Position numbers and translations under genes: made by a program
In this document: piece after piece, positions 55,505 to 63,919 of the stretch
How the letters are laid out: every line of letters begins with the position of its first letter
Numbering within the stretch: the stretch's first letter is position 1
Source: Nonomuraea sp. PA05
GTDB taxonomy: Bacteria; Actinomycetota; Actinomycetes; Streptosporangiales; Streptosporangiaceae
DNA: 64,000 nt
Assembly (NCBI RefSeq): GCF_008086045.1
Contig: NZ_VSEY01000037.1
Coordinates: 81,259 to 145,258 of the forward strand
Reading direction: 5' to 3'
The notes under the pieces: model-generated
Told to the model about the DNA's origin: nothing
The model's input: only the letters and a program-made list of their open reading frames with translations
Databases searched by the model: none

Positions 55505-55972
55505 ATGACCAGGCTGCGATCGACTCGCCGGAGCCGGAAGCAGGTTGCGTGGCCGCTGCGCGAGGACGCGCGCACGGTGGGTCAAGTCCGTGCCCTCGTG
55601 CGTACTGAATTGTCAGAACTCTCCCTTTCCTCCGATCTCGTTGACGACGCCGTGCTCATGGTGAGCGAATTGATCACCAATGCGTTCATGTACGGCGCCG
55701 GCCCTTACGAACTCGTTCTCCACGTGGACGAGAGAGACATCATGTTCGTGGTCCTCGACAGCAGCCCCATCCTGCCCTCCCCGGCGCCGCACGACCTCGG
55801 CGCCGAGCACGGGCGCGGGCTGCGCATCGTGGCCAGGCTCTCCGACGGCTTCTACGGCTGTCACCCCCAGCGTTACGTCACGCAGCCCGACCTGGTCGGC
55901 AAGGCCACCTGGTTCGCGCTGCCGCGCGCCCGCACGACGAGCAACGTGGTGCCGATAAGGGCAGGCGTCTGA
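55505..55972 (+). CDS. HATPase_c ATP-binding protein (RsbW-like anti-sigma family)
   Basis: 155 residues from ATG 55505. GHKL ATPase core: Ser-Glu-Leu-Ile-Thr-Asn-Ala (N box) and His-Gly-Arg-Gly-Leu-Arg-Ile-Val (G box). The small single-domain form is that of the actinomycete anti-sigma/serine kinase family, which binds sigma factors or STAS anti-anti-sigma proteins. No partner STAS or PP2C gene is adjacent. The N-terminal ~20 residues are very Arg-rich. Confidence 0.85.
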   Translation: MTRLRSTRRSRKQVAWPLREDARTVGQVRALVRTELSELSLSSDLVDDAVLMVSELITNAFMYGAGPYELVLHVDERDIMFVVLDSSPILPSPAPHDLGAEHGRGLRIVARLSDGFYGCHPQRYVTQPDLVGKATWFALPRARTTSNVVPIRAGV

Positions 55973-56040
55973 CTTTTGTCGCCGCTGTCCTCTACGCTCC
56001 CCAGCAATTGATCACGGCCCAATTCTGGAGAAGCGCGGAC

Positions 56041-57453
56041 ATGACCTATCTGGAGCTGTCTGAGGACGGCGGCGGAGCGCACAAGTTCTACGAGGTGATC
56101 GTGGCGGGCACCGACGTCACGATCACGTACGGCCGCATCGGCGAGTCCGGACAGGCCAAGGTCACCTCGTTCCCCACGGAGGCCAAGGCCCAGGCCGCGG
56201 CGGCCAAGAAGCTCGCCGAGAAGACCCGCAAGGGCTACGCCCCCGCCGTGCGCGGCGTGCGCCAGCGCCGGGCCGTCACCCGCAGGGCCATCACCAGCAC
56301 CCGCTCGACCGCCCAGCAGGCGCCCGTGCTGTGGCGCTTCGCCAGCGGGGCCTCCGCGTTCGGCATCTTCGTGGACGGCGAGCGCTGCTGGGTCGGCAAC
56401 CAGCGCGGCGACGTCTACACCGTCAGCCACTCCGGCACCGTGACCGGCCGCTTCCGGCTGCCCGACGGCGTGAAGTGCATCGTGGCCGACGACTTCTGGA
56501 TCTACGCGGGCTGCGACGACGGCCGCGTGTACGACCTGAGCGGCAAGGTCCCCAGGTCCGCCTACGAGATCGCCGCCGACGTGGACATCTACTGGCTCGA
56601 CATCCACGACGGCGTCCTCGGCGTCTCCGACCGGGCCGGCCGGGTCACCGCGATCGACTACGAGGACGAGTTCCAGTGGGCGCGCAACGGCGGCGGCGAC
56701 TCGGCCTGGATGGTCAGGTGCGACGCCGACTCCGTCTACTTCGGCCACTCGCGCGGCGTCGCCCGCTACGACGTCTCCGACGGCACCCCGATCTGGGAGA
56801 CCAAGGTCGCCGACCAGGTGCTGTTCGGCTGGCAGGAGGAGCACTCGGTCTACGCCGGCACCGGCCGCCGCACCGTGCACCGCCTGGCCAAGGGCGACGG
56901 CCGGGTGGAGGCCGTCTACCAGTGCGACGGCGCCGTCTACTCCTGCGCCACCTCACCTGGCGGCCGGCACGTCTTCGCCGGTGACAACCACTCCTCGGTC
57001 TACTGCTTCGACGCCTCCGGCGAGCGGCTGTGGAAACTCGCCACCGGCTGCGGCTCCGCCTTCTCCATGCAGTACCTGGACGAGCGGCTCTACATCGTCA
57101 CCACCGACGGCACCCTGGCCTGCATCGACGCCAGCGAGGCCGCCATCGCCGCGGCCCGCACCGGTAGCGTGCCGCAGCCGGTGGACGTCAAGGCGGCGGC
57201 GACGCTGGAGGCCGTCGAGCCGTCGATCGTGCTGGAGACCGCGAGTGACGCGGGCGACGGCGTGGTGGTGGAGTGCGTCAGCGAGGGCGAGCGGCTGCGG
57301 GTGCGCGTGGTCACCCCCGGCTACGAGACGTGGAACGTGCAGTTCCCCAAGGAGATCCGCGAGGCGGGCGCCCGCTACCTGGTGGACGGGGTGCGGTCGG
57401 CCGGGCGCGGCGGGTTCTACCGGGCGTACGGGGAGATCAGGCGACTCGTCTGA
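56041..57453 (+). CDS. WGR domain fused to a beta-propeller
   Basis: 470 residues. Residues ~1-75 form a WGR domain: Glu-x-x-Asp-Gly-Gly-Gly-Ala-His-Lys-Phe-Tyr-Glu and Tyr-Gly-Arg-Ile-Gly-Glu-Ser-Gly with Thr-Glu-Ala-Lys-Ala-Gln (normally Trp-Gly-Arg; here Tyr-Gly-Arg). Then a basic linker and six or more PQQ/WD-like blades (~105-375) with repeated Trp-Val/Ile-Tyr-Ala-Gly-x-x-Asp/Gly-Arg patterns, and a C-terminal beta domain. WGR domains occur with PARP and metal-binding or DNA-end proteins. I know no function for this fusion. Cytosolic, no signal. Confidence 0.8.
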   Translation: MTYLELSEDGGGAHKFYEVIVAGTDVTITYGRIGESGQAKVTSFPTEAKAQAAAAKKLAEKTRKGYAPAVRGVRQRRAVTRRAITSTRSTAQQAPVLWRFASGASAFGIFVDGERCWVGNQRGDVYTVSHSGTVTGRFRLPDGVKCIVADDFWIYAGCDDGRVYDLSGKVPRSAYEIAADVDIYWLDIHDGVLGVSDRAGRVTAIDYEDEFQWARNGGGDSAWMVRCDADSVYFGHSRGVARYDVSDGTPIWETKVADQVLFGWQEEHSVYAGTGRRTVHRLAKGDGRVEAVYQCDGAVYSCATSPGGRHVFAGDNHSSVYCFDASGERLWKLATGCGSAFSMQYLDERLYIVTTDGTLACIDASEAAIAAARTGSVPQPVDVKAAATLEAVEPSIVLETASDAGDGVVVECVSEGERLRVRVVTPGYETWNVQFPKEIREAGARYLVDGVRSAGRGGFYRAYGEIRRLV

Positions 57454-57458
57454 CGGGC

Positions 57459-58829
57459 TCAGCCGCGGCGCGTCCCCCTGACGGCCACCAGCACCAGCAG
57501 GGCAGCCACGACGCCGGTGACCGCGCTGGCCAGGTAGACGTCGTTGAGCGCGGCGTACCCTCCGCCGTCCCGGTAGAGGAGGCCGAGCAGGGCGACGCCG
57601 AGCGCGTACCCGAGCTGCCTGACCGTGTTGACCGTGCCCGCCGCCATGCCGGCGCGCCGCGGCGGCGCGTACGTCATGGCGGCCGAGCTGAGCGACGGGA
57701 CGGCCAGCCCCACGCCCAGGCCGGTGACGGTCAGGCCGGGCGCCAGCGCGGCCCAGCCTGAGTGCTCGCCGAGCATGCCCTGCAGCAGCGCGCCCGCGCC
57801 GATCAGCAGCAGCCCGCCGCCCAGGGCGAAGCGCGGCGACAGGCCGGGGAACAGCCGGGAGACGACCACCGAGGACACCAGCGACGTGGCCGCCATCGGC
57901 GACAGCGCCAGCCCCGCCATCACCGGGCCGAGCCGCAGGTCCTGCTGCAGCCAGAGTGAGGTGAAGGCCAGGCAGGCGAACGCGGCCGGCATCAGCAGCC
58001 CGGCCCCCGCCATGATCCCGCTGAACGACCGCCCGGCGAACAGCCGCAGGTCCAGCATGGGATGCGCGTTGCGCGACTCGGTCACGAGGAAGGCGGCGAA
58101 GGCCGCCGCGGCCACGGCCAGCGGCACCAGCGTACGGGCCGCCGCCCAGCCGTGCTCGCCCGCCTCGATCAGCCCGTACGTCAGCGCCCCCGCCGCCAGC
58201 GTGAACGTGGCCATGCCCGCCCAGTCGAGCCGGGCCCCGCCGGGCAGCCGCGACTCCTCGACGCCCCGCAGCGTCAGCCAGGCGGCGGCCAGGCTGATCG
58301 GCAGGTTCACCAGGAAGATGGCCCGCCAGTGCAGGTGCTCGGTGAGCAGCCCGCCGAGCACGGGCGCGACGGCCGCGGCGGCCCCGTTCACGCCGCCCCA
58401 CACGCCGAACGCCAGGCCGCGCTGCCTGCCGTGGTAGGTGGCGCTGATGAGGGCGAGGGTGGTGGCCATCATGGCCGCGGCGGCGACGCCCTGCACCACG
58501 CGGGCGGCCAGCAGCAGCCCGGCGCTCGGCGCCAGCCCGCAGGCGAGCGAGGCGAGCGCGAACAGAGCCAGCGCCCTCAGGTAGACCTTGCGGCGTCCGG
58601 TGTGGTCGGCGTAGGAGCCGGCGGCCAGCAGCAGCGCGGCCAGGGCCAGCGCGTAGCCGTCGAGCAGCCACTGCGCGTCGGTGAAGGACATGCCCAGGTC
58701 GGCCGTGATGCCGGGCAGCGCGACCATGACGATGGTCACGTCCACGAGGAGCATGAAGGCGCCCAGGCAGGCGGCCACCAAGGGGGCCCAGGAGACGGTG
58801 GCCGTCTCCGGTGCTTGTGTTCTGGTCAT
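57459..58829 (-). CDS. DHA2-type MFS drug transporter, 14 helices
   Basis: 456 residues from ATG 58829. Motif A Gly-Ser-Tyr-Ala-Asp-His-Thr-Gly-Arg-Arg-Lys after helix 2, Asp-Val-Thr-Ile-Val-Met-Val-Ala-Leu-Pro-Gly-Ile in helix 1 (DHA2 motif D1), and Arg-Val-Val-Gln-Gly-Val-Ala in motif B. About 14 hydrophobic helices. These pumps exchange protons for lipophilic cations, antibiotics or other toxic compounds. Divergent from an Lrp-type regulator with 79 bases between, so it is the probable target. Confidence 0.92.
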   Translation of the reverse strand: MTRTQAPETATVSWAPLVAACLGAFMLLVDVTIVMVALPGITADLGMSFTDAQWLLDGYALALAALLLAAGSYADHTGRRKVYLRALALFALASLACGLAPSAGLLLAARVVQGVAAAAMMATTLALISATYHGRQRGLAFGVWGGVNGAAAAVAPVLGGLLTEHLHWRAIFLVNLPISLAAAWLTLRGVEESRLPGGARLDWAGMATFTLAAGALTYGLIEAGEHGWAAARTLVPLAVAAAAFAAFLVTESRNAHPMLDLRLFAGRSFSGIMAGAGLLMPAAFACLAFTSLWLQQDLRLGPVMAGLALSPMAATSLVSSVVVSRLFPGLSPRFALGGGLLLIGAGALLQGMLGEHSGWAALAPGLTVTGLGVGLAVPSLSSAAMTYAPPRRAGMAAGTVNTVRQLGYALGVALLGLLYRDGGGYAALNDVYLASAVTGVVAALLVLVAVRGTRRG

Positions 58830-58908
58830 GGCGACCACGGTGCGGTCGGTGTGGGGGCAATCGCCACTCCGAGCCGCCCTTCTGGTGGTTTTCCGTGTCG
58901 GCTAGCTT

Positions 58909-59892
58909 GTGATGGTGGAAATCATCGAGCTGGACGAGGTGGACCGCGGGCTGCTGCACGCGTTGCAGGTGGACGGCAGGGCCTCCTTCAGCCGCGTCGG
59001 CGAGGTGCTCGGCGTGTCGGACCAGCGGGTGGCGCGCCGCTACCGGCGGCTGCGCTCCACCGGCCTGCTGCGGGTGGTCGGCGTCGTGGACGGGCGGCGC
59101 CTCGGCTACGAGTCGTGGGCCATCAGGCTGCGCTGCACGCCCGATGCGGCGGTGGCGATCGCCGAGGCGCTCGGGCGGCGGCCGGACACGTTCTGGGTGC
59201 ACCTGCTGTCCGGCGGCACGGAGATCTCCGCGGGCACGCTGCAGCGCACGGCCCGCGAACGCGAGTCGCTGCTGCTCAGCAAGCTCGCCAGGACCAACCG
59301 CGTGCTCTCGGTCACCGCGCACAGGACGCTGCACACGTTCGTGGGCGGGCGGGTCGGCTGGCAGGGGCTGGCCGTGCTCTCCCCGGAGCAGGTCGCCCAC
59401 CTGGCGGACGGCCGCGTCTACCGCAGGCGCGAGGACGAGCAGATCACACTCGGCCCCGGCGACCAGGCGCTGCTGGACGAGCTGTCCCGCGACGGCCGCG
59501 CCGGCTACGCCGACCTGGCGGCGGCCACGGGCTGGTCGGAGTCGACCGTCAGGCGGCGGATGGAGCAGCTCTGCTCGGCGGGCGCGCTCTTCTTCGACAT
59601 GGACGTGCTGCCCGCGCTGCTGGGCTACCAGGTCGAGGCGCAGTTGTGGATGTCGGTGCCGCCCGCCGAGCTCGACGCGACCGGCAGGGCGCTGGCCGGT
59701 CACCACGAGGTGGCGTTCGCGGGCGCGACGACCGGGCCGGCCAACCTGACGGCCAGCATCGTCTGCCGCGACGACGAGGCGCTCTACCGCTACCTGAACG
59801 ACAGCCTGGGCGCGCTGCCCGCGATCCGGCACATCGAGACTGCGCCGATCATCAGGACCGTCAAGCGGGCGGGGGCCGTGCTGCCCCTCTGA
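58909..59892 (+). CDS. Lrp/AsnC-family regulator with duplicated domains
   Basis: 327 residues from GTG 58909 (ATG 58912 also possible). Two AsnC units in tandem: winged helix ~5-55 (Asp-Glu-Val-Asp-Arg-Gly-Leu-Leu; Gly-Val-Ser-Asp-Gln-Arg-Val-Ala-Arg-Arg) with a ligand domain ~65-135, and a second winged helix ~185-235 (Glu-Leu-Ser-Arg-Asp-Gly-Arg-Ala; Ser-Glu-Ser-Thr-Val-Arg-Arg-Arg-Met) with a ligand domain ~240-320. The two-unit form is common in actinomycetes and would work as a pseudo-dimer. It likely controls the divergent MFS pump. Confidence 0.9.
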   Translation: MMVEIIELDEVDRGLLHALQVDGRASFSRVGEVLGVSDQRVARRYRRLRSTGLLRVVGVVDGRRLGYESWAIRLRCTPDAAVAIAEALGRRPDTFWVHLLSGGTEISAGTLQRTARERESLLLSKLARTNRVLSVTAHRTLHTFVGGRVGWQGLAVLSPEQVAHLADGRVYRRREDEQITLGPGDQALLDELSRDGRAGYADLAAATGWSESTVRRRMEQLCSAGALFFDMDVLPALLGYQVEAQLWMSVPPAELDATGRALAGHHEVAFAGATTGPANLTASIVCRDDEALYRYLNDSLGALPAIRHIETAPIIRTVKRAGAVLPL

Positions 59893-59894
59893 CG

Positions 59895-59913
59895 GGTAGG
59901 GCAGGGCCCTACC
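59895..59913 (+). terminator. Hairpin after the Lrp gene
   Basis: GGTAGGGC (59895-59902) and GCCCTACC (59906-59913), perfect 8-bp stem and AGG loop, two bases past the stop codon. No T-tract. Confidence 0.5.
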
Positions 59914-59998
59914 GCCGGTTCGGCGGAGCGCAGGGTGGGAGGCCTTCCGGTCGCTGCCCGAGGTGCTCGACTGGTTCACCGCGCTGCGCCGGGCGTGA
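59900..59998 (+). pseudogene. Possible gene remnant before the lyase gene
   Basis: An open frame of 32 codons, stop 59996-59998, with no start or ribosome site. Its end reads like a real C-terminal helix (Glu-Ala-Phe-Arg-Ser-Leu-Pro-Glu-Val-Leu-Asp-Trp-Phe-Thr-Ala-Leu-Arg). It may be the tail of a deleted gene, or chance. Confidence 0.25.
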
Positions 59999-60008
59999 TA
60001 ATCGAGGC

Positions 60009-62189
60009 GTGCGGTTGCCCTCCAGACGATTACTGTTCCGGCTCGGCGGCGTGGCCGCGGCCGGCACGCTGGGGGCGCTGGCGCCGGCGCGGGCGGCGCA
60101 CACGCCCGACGACACGTTCGTCCTGCTGCGCCGCCGCTGGCGGGAGGTGACGGCGGGCCCGGGGCACGACTCCGAGCGCTACCGGGCCCGGCTGGCCGCA
60201 CTGGGCCGGGCCGCCGCCCGCCACCGCGCGACGATGGCGCCGAAGCCCGGCTCGCTCTGGCCCGACCAGGCGTTCCCCTCGTTCGTGGCCACGCCGAGAC
60301 GGCTGCGGATGATGGCGCAGGCGTACGCGCTCGGCCTGGCCGGCGCGGACCTCGCAGGCGCCGTCGCCGACGGCGTGGAGCACTACCTCCGGCACGTGTA
60401 CCCGGCGGGCGGAGCAGCCACCGGCAACTGGTGGCACTGGCAGATCGGCGTGCCGAAGGCGCTGATGGACGCCTCCCTGCTGGTCGGGACGTGGAGCCCG
60501 GCGCTGGCGGAGGCCGTCGACCACTACGTCCCGCCGAGCCGCCTGCGCCGCTACTCCGGCAACAGCACCGCCGCGAACCGGGTGGACCTGTGCGTGGTGA
60601 CGCTGCTGCGGGCCATGCTCGACGACGACCACGCCAGGGCGGCGCTGGCGGTGTCGGCGCTGTCGCCGGTGTTCGCGACGGTCTCGGAAGGGGACGGGTT
60701 CTACCGGGACGGGTCGTTCATCCAGCACTCGTGGGTGCCGTACCAGGGCGCGTACGGGGTGACGCTGCTGTCGGGCCTGGCCACGCTCTACGCGGTGCTG
60801 CGCGGCTCGCCGTGGGAACTCGCCGACCGGCGGATCTTCGACACGGTCGAGCGCTCGTTCGCGCCGTTCGTGCACGACGGCGCCTGCATGGACCTGGTAC
60901 GCGGGCGCAGCGTCGGCAGGCGGCCGTTCGGCGACCACGAGCGAGGGCGGGAGATCGCCGCCGCCGTGCTGCTGCTCGGCGAGAGCGCCACGGACGGGCA
61001 GCGGGCGGGCTGGCAGGCCATGGTCAAGGGGTGGGCGGCGCGCGGCACGTCCCAGCCGATGCTGGAGCACGCCGCCGAGCCCGCCTTCCACGCCCGCCTG
61101 GCGACGGTCGTGGCCGACGGCGCGATCCCGGCGGCGGCCGAGCCGGCCGGGCACCGGCTGCTGCCGATGAGCGCCAGGGCCGTGCACCGGCGGCCCGGCT
61201 GGTGCGCGGCGCTCAGCATGGCCTCGCACCGCGTCGGCCACTACGAGCACGGCAACGGCGAGAACCTGCGCGGCTGGCACACCGGCTCGGGGATGCTCTA
61301 CTGGTGGGCCGAGGGGCACGGCGACCAGTACTCCGACTCCTTCTGGCCGACCGTGGACCCGTACCGGCTGCCCGGCACCACCGTGTCCACGCTGCGGCTG
61401 CCCGACGGGGCCGGTGCGGGGTGGGGTGACACGCGTACGCCGTGGCGGTGGGTCGGCGGGGCGAGCGACGGCACGTACGCGGCCGTGGGGCAGCACCTGA
61501 GCGGCCTGGAGAGCACGATGGAGGCGTTCAAGTCGTGGTTCTTCCTCGACGACGCGGTCGTCTGCCTGGGGGCGGGGATCACCGGGGCTGACGGGGTGGC
61601 GGTCGAGACGATCGTGGACAACCGCAGGACCTCCGGGCGGCTCACGGTGGGGCAGGGGTGGGCGCATCTCGACGGGCACGGGGGTTACCTGGTGCCCGGC
61701 CAGGAACTGCGGACGCTGCGGGAGCGCCGAAACGGCCGCGATTACGTGACGCTCTGGCTGGACCACGGCATCGATCCGCCCGCGGCCTCGTACGTCTATC
61801 TGCTTCTGCCGGGTGCGGGGGAGGAGGAGACGCGGGCCCGCGCCCGATCAGCGGGCCTGGTGCGGGTGCCGGCCAACACGGCCCGCCTCCAGGCGGTGCA
61901 CGTGCCGGGCCTCGGGCTCACGGCCGCCTGCTTCTGGAACGCCGGGACGATCGGCGGCCTCACCGCCTCCGCCCCCTGCGCCGTCCTCACGCGCGAGCGC
62001 CCGGACGGCACCACGGCCGTGACCGTCGCCGACCCCCGCTGCGACCTGGAAGAGCTGACCCTGACCTGGGCCAGGCCGGTGACGGCGCTGCTCGGCGGCG
62101 ACGCCCTCCTGACCGGCGGCGGGCTCAGGTTCGAGCGGCTGTCCGGCCGGGAGGGCGCCTCGGCGACGGTCACCGTGCGGCTCGGCTGA
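60009..62189 (+). CDS. Secreted polysaccharide lyase family 8 (hyaluronate/chondroitin/xanthan lyase-like)
   Basis: 726 residues from GTG 60009. Signal peptide ~1-32 with a twin-Arg (Ser-Arg-Arg-Leu-Leu-Phe-Arg), hydrophobic core and Ala-x-Ala cleavage, so Tat or Sec export. Alpha/alpha toroid (~45-380) with the PL8 catalytic motifs Asn-Trp-Trp-His-Trp-Gln-Ile-Gly (Asn/Trp), His-Ser-Trp-Val-Pro-Tyr-Gln-Gly-Ala-Tyr (His/Tyr pair), and Asn-Gly-Glu-Asn-Leu-Arg-Gly-Trp (Arg/Glu). Beta-sandwich domains follow. It cleaves uronic-acid polymers by beta-elimination. Polymer unknown. A CUT2 sugar transporter lies convergent and could import products, though on the opposite strand. Confidence 0.88.
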   Translation: MRLPSRRLLFRLGGVAAAGTLGALAPARAAHTPDDTFVLLRRRWREVTAGPGHDSERYRARLAALGRAAARHRATMAPKPGSLWPDQAFPSFVATPRRLRMMAQAYALGLAGADLAGAVADGVEHYLRHVYPAGGAATGNWWHWQIGVPKALMDASLLVGTWSPALAEAVDHYVPPSRLRRYSGNSTAANRVDLCVVTLLRAMLDDDHARAALAVSALSPVFATVSEGDGFYRDGSFIQHSWVPYQGAYGVTLLSGLATLYAVLRGSPWELADRRIFDTVERSFAPFVHDGACMDLVRGRSVGRRPFGDHERGREIAAAVLLLGESATDGQRAGWQAMVKGWAARGTSQPMLEHAAEPAFHARLATVVADGAIPAAAEPAGHRLLPMSARAVHRRPGWCAALSMASHRVGHYEHGNGENLRGWHTGSGMLYWWAEGHGDQYSDSFWPTVDPYRLPGTTVSTLRLPDGAGAGWGDTRTPWRWVGGASDGTYAAVGQHLSGLESTMEAFKSWFFLDDAVVCLGAGITGADGVAVETIVDNRRTSGRLTVGQGWAHLDGHGGYLVPGQELRTLRERRNGRDYVTLWLDHGIDPPAASYVYLLLPGAGEEETRARARSAGLVRVPANTARLQAVHVPGLGLTAACFWNAGTIGGLTASAPCAVLTRERPDGTTAVTVADPRCDLEELTLTWARPVTALLGGDALLTGGGLRFERLSGREGASATVTVRLG

Positions 62190-62198
62190 GCCTCAGCC
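62184..62198. terminator. Palindrome holding both stops of lyase and ABC ATPase
   Basis: GGCTGAG (62184-62190), C, CTCAGCC (62192-62198). Both stop codons lie within the arms. The one-base loop means it works better as a DNA palindrome than an RNA hairpin. Confidence 0.3.
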
Positions 62199-62954
62199 AG
62201 GGTCGCCGCTGATCCGCGCCCGCCGGTACTCCTCGACCACCAGGTCCGTCAGCTCGGTCAGCGAGGTCTCCGCCGTCGGCCTGTCGAACGTGATGGTCCC
62301 GTGTTGCAGCAGGTTGACCCGGTCGCACACCTCCAGGATCTGCGCGTAGTTGTGCGCGATGATCACGATGGACATCTCGCCGCGCGCCTTCAGGTCGCTG
62401 ACGAGGTCGAGGATCATGGCGCCCTCCTTGGCGCCCATCGCGGCCAGCGGCTCGTCGAGCAGCAGGATGCGCGAGCGTGAGTAGACCGAGCGGGCCACGG
62501 CGATGGCCTGCCGCTGCCCGCCGGAAAGCTTGGCCACCTCGACGTCCACCGACGGGATGCGCACGCCCATGGCCTGGAGGTGTTCGGTGGCCAGCTTGCG
62601 CATCCGCCGGTTGTTGAGCAGCCGGGCGAAGCCGATGTGCTCGCGGCCCAGGAACATGTTGTGGTAGACGCTGAGCTCGTTGATCAGCGCCAGGTCCTGG
62701 TAGACGATGTCGATGCCGAGCTCGCGGGCCTGCCGCACGGACCTGAGCGTCACCTCGGCGCCGTCCAGCAGGATGCGGCCCGCGTCCGGCTGGTGGAACC
62801 CGCACAGCAGCTTGACCAGCGTGGACTTGCCCGCGCCGTTGTCGCCGATGAGCCCGAGCACCTCGCCGCGCCGCAGGGTCAGGCTGACGTCCCGCAGCGC
62901 CGTGACCGCGCCGTAGCGCTTGACCAGCGATTCCGTACGCAGTACCTCGGTCAT
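62193..62954 (-). CDS. CUT2-type sugar ABC transporter ATPase (single NBD)
   Basis: 253 residues, ATG 62954 overlapping the permease stop by four bases (ATGA). Walker A Gly-Asp-Asn-Gly-Ala-Gly-Lys-Ser-Thr near 37, Q-loop Val-Tyr-Gln-Asp, signature Leu-Ser-Gly-Gly-Gln-Arg-Gln, Walker B Ile-Leu-Leu-Leu-Asp-Glu-Pro. RbsA-type ATPases have two NBDs (~500 residues); this is the one-domain FrcA-like form and presumably works as a homodimer. The Asn-Tyr-Ala-Gln H-loop region has His in Ile-Ala-His-Asn. Imports a sugar into the cytosol. Confidence 0.92.
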   Translation of the reverse strand: MTEVLRTESLVKRYGAVTALRDVSLTLRRGEVLGLIGDNGAGKSTLVKLLCGFHQPDAGRILLDGAEVTLRSVRQARELGIDIVYQDLALINELSVYHNMFLGREHIGFARLLNNRRMRKLATEHLQAMGVRIPSVDVEVAKLSGGQRQAIAVARSVYSRSRILLLDEPLAAMGAKEGAMILDLVSDLKARGEMSIVIIAHNYAQILEVCDRVNLLQHGTITFDRPTAETSLTELTDLVVEEYRRARISGDPG

Positions 62955-63919
62955 GTCCGCCCGGCCCTTCGCAGCCTGGTGAGGGTGACGTTCGCGATCA
63001 TGGAGAGCAGGATCGCGCTCCCCAGGATGAGGAAGTAGGGGTTGGCGGAGATGCCGATGAGGTTCATCCCGTTCTGCAGGATGGCCAGGACGAGCGCGCC
63101 GAGGGCGCCGCCGACGATCGTGCCCGAGCCGCCGGCGAGCGCGGTGCCGCCGATCACGGCGGCGGACACGGCGGTGAACATGAGCCCGGTGCCGCCGCCG
63201 ATGTTCGGGTCGATGGTGTGGATCCGGAACGCCTCCATCACCCCGGCGAACGCCCCCAGAGTCCCACCGATCATGAAATTTCCGATTTTGATGCGGCTGG
63301 TGCGAACCCCCGCCTCTGAAGCACCCAGCGGGTTGCCGCCGGCGGCGATCGTGTGCAACCCCCACCTCGTCCGCGTCAGCACCACGTGCAGCACGGTCAC
63401 GATGCCCAGCGCCCACCACAGGTGCGCCCACGGCGCGGCCCCCAGCCACGAGCCGATGGCTCCGTCCACAGCCTGTGGAATCTCGGCCGGGTACGCGTGC
63501 GACGTCGTCAGCACGATCCCCGTCACCACGTAGAACGTGCCCAGCGTGGTCACGAACGACGGCACCCGCAGCACCACGGTCACGAACCCGTTCCCGAGCC
63601 CGATGACCGTCCCGGTCAGCAGCGCCAGCAGGATCGCCGGCACGGCCGGGACGCCCCAGAAGTCGATCGCGTAGTGCATCATGAACGGCGCCAGCGCCGC
63701 CACCACCCCGACCGACAGGTCGATCTCCCCGCTGACCAGCAGCAGCACCGTCCCGCACGCCACGATCGCGGTGGGCGCGGCGGCCTGGGTGATGTTGACC
63801 AGGTTGTCGCGGGTCAGGAACACCTCGGTCACCGACGTGAAGTACAGCCCGAGGGCGACCGCGACCATCAGCACTCCGGCCTCGCGGTGCCGGAGGAACT
63901 GCTCGCGCAGGCTACGCAT
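62951..63919 (-). CDS. CUT2-type sugar ABC transporter permease (RbsC family)
   Basis: 322 residues, about nine to ten helices. Typical RbsC features: Ser-Gly-Glu-Ile-Asp-Leu-Ser-Val-Gly after helix 2, Gly-Leu-Gly-Asn-Gly-Phe and Ala-Ala-Gly-Gly-Asn (the EAA-like cytosolic loop), and Ala-Val-Ile-Gly-Gly-Thr-Ala-Leu-Ala-Gly-Gly. Its last bases overlap the ATPase start, and its first eight overlap the binding-protein gene. Substrates in this family include ribose, xylose, fructose and inositol. Confidence 0.93.
   Translation of the reverse strand: MRSLREQFLRHREAGVLMVAVALGLYFTSVTEVFLTRDNLVNITQAAAPTAIVACGTVLLLVSGEIDLSVGVVAALAPFMMHYAIDFWGVPAVPAILLALLTGTVIGLGNGFVTVVLRVPSFVTTLGTFYVVTGIVLTTSHAYPAEIPQAVDGAIGSWLGAAPWAHLWWALGIVTVLHVVLTRTRWGLHTIAAGGNPLGASEAGVRTSRIKIGNFMIGGTLGAFAGVMEAFRIHTIDPNIGGGTGLMFTAVSAAVIGGTALAGGSGTIVGGALGALVLAILQNGMNLIGISANPYFLILGSAILLSMIANVTLTRLRRAGRT

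Noticed and set aside
58062..60008. 5' extension of the lyase frame to give a 1375-residue protein
   Set aside because: The frame is open only by base composition through the MFS and Lrp genes; the Tat-like signal peptide begins at GTG 60009.
56953..60201. A 1082-codon minus-strand frame spanning three genes
   Set aside because: Crosses WGR, MFS and Lrp genes in a non-native frame; Arg/Pro/Ala-rich nonsense composition.
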